From Holacanthus passer (taxonomy: Eukaryota > Chordata > Actinopteri > Pomacanthidae), in assembly GCA_025331565.1 (NCBI GenBank), contig JAFREQ010000011.1, forward strand, positions 10,498,001-10,562,000: a stretch of DNA of 64,000 nt, in the 5' to 3' direction. The position numbers and the translations under genes are program-made. The notes beneath the pieces are model-generated. The model was given only the letters and a program-made list of their open reading frames with translations, did not search any database and was not told where the DNA came from. The number at the start of each line of letters is the position of its first letter. The stretch's first letter is position 1. This document shows, one piece after another, positions 35,918-47,900 of this stretch.

Positions 35918-38900
35918 CTGAAATAAACAGGAGAAAGTAATTAGATATATGTACTGTACATCTGAGGGTGTGCTTCAATAATCTATATACATTATTACAA
36001 ACACAACTATGGAGGGCATATACAGGGAGGAGTTTTGTGCTGATGGACGAACTTCGATACCTTGATACAACAAACTAAAGTGGTGCTCAGAGACTGCATA
36101 CCTCAGTACACGAGCTGTCTAGCACAAATTATCTCGTGCCAACGTGCAAACAATTTATGCCACATACTCTGAGCCAATCCAGCTCTTAAAATAATGAACA
36201 ATAACTTGGGATGTGACAGGTACATCTGCAGTAAAACTAGGGATAGCTGCAGAGGGTGCATATCTTGTAACACAGATAAAAAAAAAAAAAACTGAAAACA
36301 TGCACATTTTGGCTTGCGTCACATTTTAACACAAAATAAAACCACAACACAATAACTTAAGAGCATGACCATAATAAACAATGGTGTGGGGAGGATGCCA
36401 GAGGGGCGCCATAATTCTTACCATCACAGTGGGCCACATACAGAGCTACATCCACAGAGAGACAAGAGCAGAAAGAGAGAAGATTTTTTTTGTTTACATC
36501 TACAAAACCGTGTCGGGGTTGAGCCTGGAGCATTGTTACACCGACAGTGGAAAGTCTTCAAACTGAACTATTCACTATTGGGCACTGGTTTCCTGCTGAT
36601 TGTGAAGGACAAGCACGTGGCTCTTTTGAAAACAGGAATATAGTTATACAGAGCTGCAGGTAATACAGAGTTAGTGCCTGTATTACCTTCCGGACAAGAT
36701 CCTGGTCTTCGATCATGCCGAGGTCCCTGCCTGCAGCCTGGGCAATCCTCTTCCCTGCCACCAGGTTACCCACCATCACAGACGCAGGACCTACACCAAC
36801 TACAAGAGGAAAGAGAGTGTGAGAGAGATGAGCGGAAGAAAACAATGCTTCACTCACATTCACAAGTTTAACCCAAAGAGATAATTAATAGCTTAATACC
36901 TCAGAATCTGAATCCACCACTGGCTATAACGCTTACCTACAAATTCAAGACAGCATTACTATCGTGGGAAATGCTGTGAGGATGCAAAATTGGAAAAGTG
37001 GATTAAATATTAAGGTGAAGAGTGTGTGTCACACTGGGTTCGATGTGACTGTGTTCATGTACACAGATTGTAGAAATGGAAAGAGAAGCGATTGGCGAAT
37101 GTGTTTCATATTTTGGTAAAAATACAAAGTTTGTATAATGAGTAATACTGTATCCACTATAAATAAATCTTTACATAAGTTTCATGTAAGTATGCAATGT
37201 AGCGGGGGCACAGCAGTCGGGACCACGATGGATATAAGTTATTTTACCTGTCAGTGTTTTTCATCCATGTTTCAATTTTATGCATAACACTTTGTTTATT
37301 TTGATTCTTTTGGTATGTTGTGTTTCTGCAGGTCCATATTAGATAGATATTTGTTGGTTTGTTTTGGTGCATATTTGGAAGTACGCTATGAGTAGGTTGT
37401 TTTATGACATTTGCTGAACTTTACCACAGCCAAGACCGACATGGCAGGAGTATCACACACACAAATTCAGAAACTGTTATGTGTGCATTATATAACACCC
37501 ATAACCATGCTTCTATTTTACAAATCACTTCATACCCTGACTGACTCTCGCGTGCAGGACAATCAGACATTTCTCTCTTTCTCCTTCTCTCTGTGAGTAA
37601 CGGCTACGGTCAGTTGTTACCTCATCCAATCAGAAAAGAGCTTTATACAAATTTCACAAGCCTGGTTTAAAGATACGCGTCACCTACCGGGCTGCTTCTG
37701 GCGGGGCTTGGGCAGGTTGGTGACACATGTATGGGGACACATCAGGATGTTGCAGGGGTGCAGGTTGCCGTCTAAGAAGAACTGCTTGGTGTCAGAGATG
37801 TGGATGCCACCCAGGGGTGTTTTAGGTAAGGTGTTGGCAGGGACCAGAGCCAGACAGTAGAGGCCCACCTGATGGATGCTATCGATAGCCTACAGACGAA
37901 ACCACACATTGAGACAAAGTTTGCTGAGTTGTAAGTGTGTTACAGATTTTACAGAAATAACAGTCCACAAAATGAATTTTCCAAGGACTGAAAGTAAACT
38001 TTGTTGACAAAATGGTGACACTCATTCACCATTGCAGTGTAGTAGTATTGACATAAAATGAGTTATCATGCTTTAACTGTACATTGTTCCATGTTACCTG
38101 AAGCACCCGGCTCATCCACTGGAAGCTGTCCTCCTCGCTGGCATCTGGCCTCTGCTCCGCCACAATCACAACCCTCTCGTCATAGAACACTGTGACTGAA
38201 AACACAGCGATCCTGACACGCAAAAACACAGAAACACACACTTATGTTCAGGATTATTCAGAGCGTGTGGAAGTCAGGCGTTTAAGCACAAGCAGTTTCA
38301 ATGCACCCTCAAACATGTTGTTTATAGATGTCAACATTACATTCAGTCATGCCTCCTTTTGGGCCTGCTGTGTTTCCTTTGTACCAGCAGATGTCAGTAG
38401 TGATAAATCAGGATTCACACTTCTCCAACAGAAGAGCTCATCATCTTCTTAAACACACTTTGCACAAAGAAGAATTTGGTGGTCTCCTCACCTCCCACGG
38501 TACACAGTCTTGACTGGCTCCACAGCGAGAGCGGTGGCCACCAGGTCATCAGCGTTGTGTCTCCGCCCGCTCACCATCAGCAGACCCTCGATCTTCCCCA
38601 CCACAAAGATCAGACTGCCCTGTATGGAGCAGGGGATCACAGCAGGGGTCATTATTCTGTTAATAATACCCTAACCCTATTAAGTACACAGATCCATTCA
38701 AAGACAGGGAGAGAAGTACGGTTTCCAGGAGGGCTCGAGTTACCACAGATGCTGTACTCTAATGAAACGATCCTACTTACCGGGCCAACAAACCCCAAGA
38801 GTCCTGACCGCACAAATGGAATCTCTCCAATGGGAACTCCATTAGCATTAACCGGTATCACCTGCACACAACCACAACGACAACCGGACAGGAAATAGAC

Positions 38901-41900
38901 CACAAAAAAGAGACGAATCAACTTCATGAGATTGGATCAACACAGTCAGGTTGTGGGTGTGACTCTGCTTTCATACCTCAAAGGTGTTTTTGGTGACTCC
39001 GGGCAGGCCGTAGTACATGTTGCCTCCAGCACGCGAGTTTACTATTATCTCTCCTATCTCGTCTGTTTTACACAACTGAGGAGGCCCATCTGGCTTAACA
39101 ATGCACATCAGAGCTGGAGACACACAAAGGCAACATTTAGAAAATATGGACTTCATAACTTAAAAGGTATATGAACGTGAACATCTCACTTAACTAGAGG
39201 GCAAATATCTGTATTGCTCTTAAAAAAGTTTATTCTTCATCTAGCTGTTGGCAAATTAAAAAATATTCAGGAGGAATATAGATTTTAAGAGCTGTGTTAT
39301 TTTAGAGAAATGGAAAGAGTCTCATTGTCTTCTGTGTTGTAGATACTATGATGATATAAGAGCATCAATATTTAATTAAATGCCTGGACAAAACCCTGAA
39401 ATATTCTGGTGCAGAGATAATCAAATTGAAATGGTTATTTAATTTTGATGTGTAAGATGTAAGGAGGTGACTTCTTGGTGTGTTCAGTTGTTCTTGGAAA
39501 GCTTCAACATGCAAGATTTGAGAGTTGGCTGCAACACGTGACGTCTTCCCGTGTAAGAACCAACACATTTCTAACGAAATTTACAAAACATTCATGTTGG
39601 CTTATCATGCTTGTTTTTCTGACAATATACTGTAGGTCACAAATGCTTTTTCTGTCAGATTTTCCCACAAGCACCTATCTGTCATTGGTTTTACATGCTT
39701 TCCTCTTGACTCATTTATCTTTCCTTCCATGCTCACCTCCAGGCATGACATGCCCCACATCTTGTACAGTCAGGGCAGAGTTTTTGTCCTCAGTGTTGAC
39801 CCTGATGACACCGTGGCTCAGGCCGCCCATGGACAGAATGGCACGGGCGGGGAGGGGTGCACCAGGGACTCCCGGTCTACACGGGAGAGAGATTGATCAA
39901 ACATGAGCATTTCCAACCATCTGCCCACCCACCCATGTACACCGACACATGCTGCAGACTACGTCTTCATCCACCCTGTTAGATCAGTAAAAATGATAAT
40001 CAACCTTGAGTGAAGCAGTGCGTCGTGTTTTTTTTTCTCTTTGTCAGCTTTTGTTAATCATCACGCATTTTCATGGGACTTGGACTGAAATGGAGAGCAC
40101 GAGGGTGGAAAGAAGGTTGTGGAAATGGGACGTAGATGGGACCAAAGACTTGAAAGAAAGAAGGGGTTTCTATCTTCCTTTGTTTTTGTCTTTTTCATCT
40201 TATATAATGCTAAAAAAGGGGTCAGTGACATACCTGCGTATAGCTACTGTCATGGCCTCAGGGGAGGTGGCACAGGGACAGATAACCTCAGGTTTCAGCC
40301 CATGAGACTGAAACACGTTCAGGAAGGCATCACAGGAAGACACCGACCCTGGACGGCAAGAGATTCAATGTATTACAACTAATTTGAAAAGTCCTAGTTT
40401 CACAAAGCTGGGGGTCACGAGGTACTCACAGGGGTTAGCACCATCAGCAACAATCAGCATACGTAATGAAGCCAGACTGGTGTCTCTCTGGTCCCGATGA
40501 GCCATCATGGCCCAGTGGAGATCACGGCACTTCACCAAAGCCACACGAGCTGCATGAGAATGAGAGAGACATGTCATGTATTGAATTCTTGTGTATGGCA
40601 TTACTTTAGCTGTGAAAGCAGTGTAGGTTACCTTTGTGGATGTGGACCCTCTGGACCCAGGAGAGGGGACAGGCCTTCATGACTGCGTAGGGAACACTGA
40701 TAGTGTGTATCCTGTTCATCACAGCCTGGAAACAAACAAAACCTGATTAAACAGCTAATACTGTATAATGCTATTTTTCTCCCATCATGACAAGAACCTC
40801 AAATTGAGTTAATTCTATTAGATGATAGAAAACGTTACAAGGACTCTCTGTTTCCACCAGAATCTAATGATTTATTGACCCAATGAAACGCTAAAAGCAT
40901 TTAAATTGTAGTTTATTGTGCCATTATCAATGCTGTAAAATATGTAATATGTCAAAATAATGAATTCAATAACAGAAATGAGTGAAATGGCACTATGTGG
41001 GTGTGATAAACAAAAAAAGAAAACATCTCTGTTCAAAGAATAAAAAAGAAATCACCCAAAACTCACAATTAGAGGAGAAAAAGAGAGCTTAGCTGGATAA
41101 TTTAATGTGAGCACCAGATCAACATGTGTTTGATATCTGTATAATAAGAATAACTCATAAAGCAGAAATGAAAATAAAACAAATTCAAACAGCTCTAATT
41201 CATAAGAAAATACTTTATCGAGTCCCAATAAAACACTGGATTTTTCATCTGTCAATTATAGAATCATTTAGGGTTTTATGAGGTGAGTTTGCCAGATATT
41301 GATGAGAACACAGACACTAAAATCCCCTTTTCTGTTCTGTTGTGGGGCAACTAGAATCAACTAGAATCTCTTTGAACATAGATGATTTGGCATTTATCAT
41401 CACATCACTTAAAGGGTAAGAAGAGTCAATGTAGAGACTTTGTGAAATCCTTTCTGGAGCTTGCATGTACATTAAATCATACATAAACACATCCGCACAC
41501 TTACTGTGAGAACTCCATGCCACAGGCCCATATCCTTTTTAAAGTCCAGGACATTCACTAAAGTCTCCCCTTAAAGTGAAGAAAGACGAGAGAGACTTAT
41601 AACAACAGTGTTGATGAAGAAACCTTCAAATGATAGATGATGACGGCAATCTGGGTCTTCACTCACCCTCACAGTAGTTGCAGGCCTGGGTCAGTGCTTG
41701 GCAGTGGGTCAACATGGCTACTTTAGACACAGCTACACCCACCACTGTGCCTTCTTTACTCGCCTTGTACTGAACAGAGAGGAAACACCACAGGAACACG
41801 TGAAGAGACTCTTTAAAAGTAATTACTGGATAGTGTAACCTGCTGATGCACAAGTAAGCAGCTCTGTTACCTCGATGTATGCAGGGTCAGTGTTGGCAGT

Positions 41901-44900
41901 GGGGATGTGCGGCTGCCAGTCTTTGGAAGGCTTGGTCAGGTATTTTGAGTCTGTCACAACCCACTTTAGTCGAGGCCAGCCTATCAGAGAGAGGCATCGA
42001 TCAAAGTAAAACCCAAGTAAAATTAAGGGGTCTTACATTATACTTGAGAATAATAAAAAAAGAGACACTGATCGTCACCTTTTAATGAAAACACAGTAGA
42101 GTAGAGAGTACATTTGTACCCTCGCTGCATAACAATTTTGTTCCACAAACAGTCTGAAGGTGACTTTCAGCAATATTTCATTTCATTTTTATCAAGATAA
42201 ATGCCCAAGCATTTGTACGAAGGTGAACAAATTCAGAAAGAGCTTGCTGACCTTTAAACTGCAGTATTTCCCCAGTGGGTGTCTTGGGTAAACCCTTCAG
42301 ACAGATCTCACTGGTCAGAGCCAGACCAACACTACAGCTACCGAGCAGGAACCCCACCTGACTGATACCTGCATCCTAGAGACACAAGCACAAAAACAGA
42401 TTTATAGTTGAACAAAAAGAAAAAAATCTGGACTTGCAAAATCCACATGTTCCTCAGCATTTTCTTACCTTGCGAGACAGTGGTACTTCAATAGGTACAG
42501 GTATAACTTCAGCCAGGAGGCAGCCGTAGAAGGCCACCCAGAACATCCCAGGGTCACTGTTGGGGTACACTAACGCCACCTACAGAGACATCAAATGCTA
42601 CATTTAGGATTGTTTCACTGTTTGCTAACAGCAGCATAGTAACATGTGCACATTAACAACGCTGACTTGCTGATGTTTAGCAGGGATATCACCGTGTTCA
42701 CCATCCTCATTTTGTGGTTTATTATGCTGACATTTGCAAATTTACACTAAACACAAAAGAGCAGCAATTTCATAGCAATAGATATTGTTGAGATAAAAAT
42801 AATACTTTATTTCTTCTCATAGCGAAATCAGTGTTTATTTCTGCCATTTCTCACCAATAATTTAATCATCAGCAACAATAAATCCCTCCTGGTGCCTCTA
42901 TGTGTTCAGTTCCTTACAAAGGGCAAGTCAACAAGACAGAAGTTACAAATATACAGGTTTAAATTGACTGCGGCACCTTGTTGCTGCAAATACAGTAAAG
43001 TGTTGCATTACAAATTGATTTATCAGGATGACACATAGTTTGTGTGTGTCTGTTGTGTGTGTGTGTCTGTTTTCTGTCAGTGTGTCAGCTCTCTCACCCG
43101 GTCTCCAGGTTTGAGGATTTGCTCGTTCTTGGCGCCCAGCTTGTTCAGGAGGGTGTACGCCAGCTTCACGCTGCGACTCCACAGCTTCCCTAACAGACAG
43201 AAGGTGGAGTGGGGAGGAGGAAGTTAGGAGGGAAGGTTATATGTCTTAAGACTGCCAAAAAATCTCATGTCAAAGAGTACACACATCTTTCTATCATCTT
43301 GATGAACTCTTTATCTCTTATCATGAACCTTTCAGTTAAAACTCCCTGCAGCTGTATGACACTGTAAATGTCCCTCCAGCCTTTCTGCATATTAGCTTGT
43401 GTCTCACCATAAGTCAGTGTATAGAGCGGTTTGCCCGTGATGTCGAGAGCAGTGAGGGCAGGGCTCTTCCCCTGAGTGGCCCCCCAACGGGCCAACGCTG
43501 CCTGCAGAGCTGGGGGCCAGTTACTGACCACTCCCAAAGGCTCCCCTTTCACCGGGATGATCTGACGGCCCTCCGGCTTCGGTGTGTTGGGGTCCGGCTG
43601 GGGTACTGTGTGAGAGAGACAACAGAACACTTCAGGGTATATTAAAGATGACTGAGATGTCTTATAGATCAATTATAAGCCATTCATAAAAAGATGACTG
43701 ATAAATGCCTTTCACTGGTTCGTTTTTTATAGATCAATTATTTAAGCCATTCATAAAAGCAAGGTTTATTAATGATTTCCTAACATTTATAGCTTCAGAC
43801 TTGATAACGGATTAAAAATCCATAAATATTTATTAACCACTTATATACATTTAGAACTGCATTGTTACCAAATGGAAAAGTTAAACATTGACTAAAGGGA
43901 TTTTTCACAAACTGACAATACAAAAGTTGCACCTATTACGGGCTTATAATAAATCTATAATTCATTAGTAAATGATTTATAACCATTAATAAAGCCATTG
44001 GTTTCAATTAATCAACACTTTATAAATAGTGACTTTTTAGTGGTATCCAATATGTATTTTTTAAATGTAGAGAAATTTGTATATAAATAAGTCTGCACAA
44101 ATCATTCATTTTTTTTTTAATTTAATGATCCAGTGATGAGATGTAGAGTTTTGGGAAAAAAATTTTAAAGTGGGTGTTTTATGAAGCCGTGTACCTTCTA
44201 CGATCTCCTCTGCGTCGTCGGTGAAGAACTCGCTGAGCGGGGGCCTCTTGGGCCTCTTTAAGGTGTTGAGCAGCTGCTGGATCTTCGTGGACACTCTGCT
44301 GCTCACGGGAACTCCTACAAGCAGGATGAAGGTAGAGAGGGGCGGTGTCAGGACAAAAATACAGTCACACACACCGTGGCTCGTACATACAGTGACAATC
44401 ACAGTGACAGTCGCTACATGTTTAAACTTCTTACCATCTCACAGTCTGCTGCTCTTCATCCCAAAACACAAGAGACTGTATTTGTTGTGAAGATTTGAAT
44501 TGATTATGATATCTTTTGGGAATGAAAAGCAGCATACGTAGGTGGCAGCAACACAAGGAAAAGACGGTGAGAACTGGGGTAAAGGTTGTTTTCTTTGGTT
44601 TGGGATCAGACGTGAGGATTCATTCTGTGTGTGTTGTTTTCGTTGCATTTATTTCTATAATCATTCATTACAAACAGGAGGGAAAGTCAGGGTACAACAG
44701 TAAACACACAAGGCTACGGACATTATATTTTAAGGAGTTTCCTTACTCTGGATATTACCTCTTCCTATCAGCCAGTCAAATAAACATGTGACAGGGTCGA
44801 GAAAGATCAAGAAGAAAAAAAGAAAGCAGTAAAGTCTGATTAATGATATATTACAATGACAGTTATTTTGAAGAGAGAAGAGATTGGATGAGTGGAGTTA

Positions 44901-47900
44901 GACAGAAGCTCCCCCAGAGACACACAAACAAATACAAATATTATGTGGTGGAGTTGTTACCGTCTGCGGTCTCCATCATGCTCGAGCGGCTCTGCCCGCG
45001 GCTCATCCCTCGGACCACGGCGTTAGAGGGCAGGTCCACCCGTGGCCCTCTGGATGGAGGGGCCACAGCTGTGACATCTGGAGGGGGGGCGCTGTTCTCT
45101 GAGGGGGCTGAAGGTGAAGCAAGGGGAGGACAGTCTGAACAAAGCCATCCTGATTTCAGCTAACTTTCTAATTACATATTACATATCATATGTCAGTAGC
45201 TCCTGTGATAATCAGTCCATTTTGGTCAAACCTAATAAATCTATTAACAGCAGTTGTGTCTAATATTTTATATATTTTACACCAGAGCAAAGTCAGTGGA
45301 GTGTCTCACCGATGCGACTGTGAGCCAGCATGTCAGTCACAGCTGCAGCGTGTGGACGCTCCTGCGGCTGGTAGTGAGGCTGATACAGAGGCTGGTACTG
45401 CGGCTTGTACTGTGGCTGAGGCTGAGGCTGGCTCTGAGGCTGCGGCTTGGCCTCCCCGTGGGACAGGGTGGAGGAGGCCGAGGAGGAGGTGGAGGAGCCC
45501 TGGACTGTGCGGTTGATCCAGGAGTCCGGGCTCTGCAGGTTTGGATTGACCACAGGTGGAGGAGCGACCACTGCTGACTGCCTGCGCGCAGACATCTCAT
45601 CTTCAGAACCCGATGAGGAGTCTGAGCAAGAGAGAACAGAGTTTGAATTATCCAGCTCTTGATCGTCCTGGCTAAAGGTCAATCTGTAGGATTGTCCTCC
45701 TTCCTATCCTACCTGGTGGTGTGCGGGTTTCGATGGGAGACTGCACATAAGTGGAGCGCCGCTTGGTCGGCATGGGGAGTGCCATCTTCTCCTCTTTATG
45801 CTTAGCCAGGGCAGCTTGTACTGCCTCAGTGTGGATATCTGCAAAAATAATTCAGTTTGAATTAGAGACGGCTTGACTTAGTCCGAGCAACTCTGGATCT
45901 GATTCAAAACAAGGACACAATAAAAGTAACAAGAAAACAATGAAAGCAGCTTTTTAAATGGACACATCAAGAGGCCATTTGCCCACAACACAAACTCATA
46001 CTATTTCCTTACTAAGAGATTCTTGCTGTCGCCTTCAGTGGTTTGTGTGAATTGCTGAATGTTTTCCTTGTTTGTACTTGGGCTTATTTGGTGACTTTAA
46101 AAATACATCCTTTCCCTAAATGCTGCTTGAATTGTGGTATTATTCAGTTTTAATTGTTGACTTCTCTTGATAAATTAGTCTCAACTAAGGAGATCTGGCC
46201 CCGGAAGCCCCTGCTCCAAAATAAGGTAAGATTCTGGTTCCTCCTACAAAAGTTGTGCAGTTTCTGGAAAAGTTCCTGCTGTCAAAAAAGTCAGATTTTT
46301 CTTGCCACAAAGGAGGCATCAGGACAAATCTGACAGTTTGTGAGAAGATTAATTGGAAAGAAAATAATAGAAACAAACATCTGCTAAATATAACTGTTTA
46401 TTTTTGCTCCAAAGATTATTCAAATTAAGCAAGCCGAGAGGGAAAAATCACTGTGGTTACCCTCCTCTCAGCTCATACACACATTCAACCTGTGACAGCC
46501 TGAAGGGAAACATCTCTTTGTTTTTAATATTTGGTAACCACTGATTCATTCATTTCTAGTAATTTCTGACAGCAGCGTTTCAGTCAGTAAGGCTTTGCTA
46601 AAGAAGAAACAGCATTTTAACAACATAACATAAAAAAGTGAAGTCAGGAGAAAATCCTAAGAAGATGACTGTGTTTTCCCACTAAAACAGGAAACCATGA
46701 CGGGAGGAGAGAGCGCCCACACACTTGCCTCCACACATGCACACGCGGATGCACACGGTAATAAATGCAGAGATACTTTCTCTTGACGACACCCACAGGC
46801 ACATTAAACACAACCACATGAGCATCCACACATTCAAGCTACGTAACAAAACATGTGCAACAAAAGCCCACTCACTGACAAATCACATCTATTAACTCAG
46901 GGGATGCAAATTCCATTCAAACTTCAACGCATTTAAATAAATCATCAAGCACAGCTCATTACACAGCAGCAGTGGGGACCATAATTACATAACTGGCATT
47001 CTGCTGAAACAGACTGCTCTGGGCTCTTTCATAATGTGCATCGTCCACCCTCACACAGGGGCGTCAGGAGAGGCTGACTCCTTACACATGTCTGGGAGGA
47101 TGAGGGTCGTCTCCATGGAGGGTTTTACACCAGCTCCGATCAACACAGAGACATATGCACGATGTATGTACTCTATCTCTTTGGTTTACTATTGCAACTT
47201 ACAGAACATACATGTGTATCTATAGAGAGAGCAGCATCACTGTATGTTGTTGAACACAGCACACCGACAGGTTGTTAAAGAGGAGCAGAAACTGGAGGAA
47301 GCTCGAGGAGAAGAGAGGCAATTGAATTAAGGTTGTTCTGCTCTTTCTCTGCAGCTCAGAAAATGATAAATTCTTTAATTTCTTCTGTTTCCCATTGCTG
47401 CACTGTTTTGTCGTTTCTTTTTATTATTATTTATTTATGCCGAGTCTCTCTTAAAACTCTGGCTTTCCATTTTTCAGTCATCCTAGCAGCGTGGCTCTGC
47501 AGATGCCATTATCTGTTTGTCAGTCGGTCCATGTTGAAATAGCGCATCGACTTTTGGATGAATTGCCATGAAATTCTGTGCATTCATGGTTCCCACGTGG
47601 TTTCCAATTATACACGGACACTTATAAACTGTGGCTTTGACTGTCAACTTACTGTGTCTAAAATACTCAGTTCATTAGCTACACCTAGCTGAAGCCAATG
47701 CAAGGTTATAATGTTCATTGTTTATTGAAACTGAGGAGTTGATTTAACTTTATGATCATTTTGGAGGCTGTAGTTGGTGGCGCTGTTAAACTGTATTGTG
47801 TTGAACAGAGAAAATAAAAATGATTTTATCCACCCCATTTACATCACTGTGGGTAGAAACAGCTCTCTCTCTACCTAACACACTGCAATTTCTGCACTAT

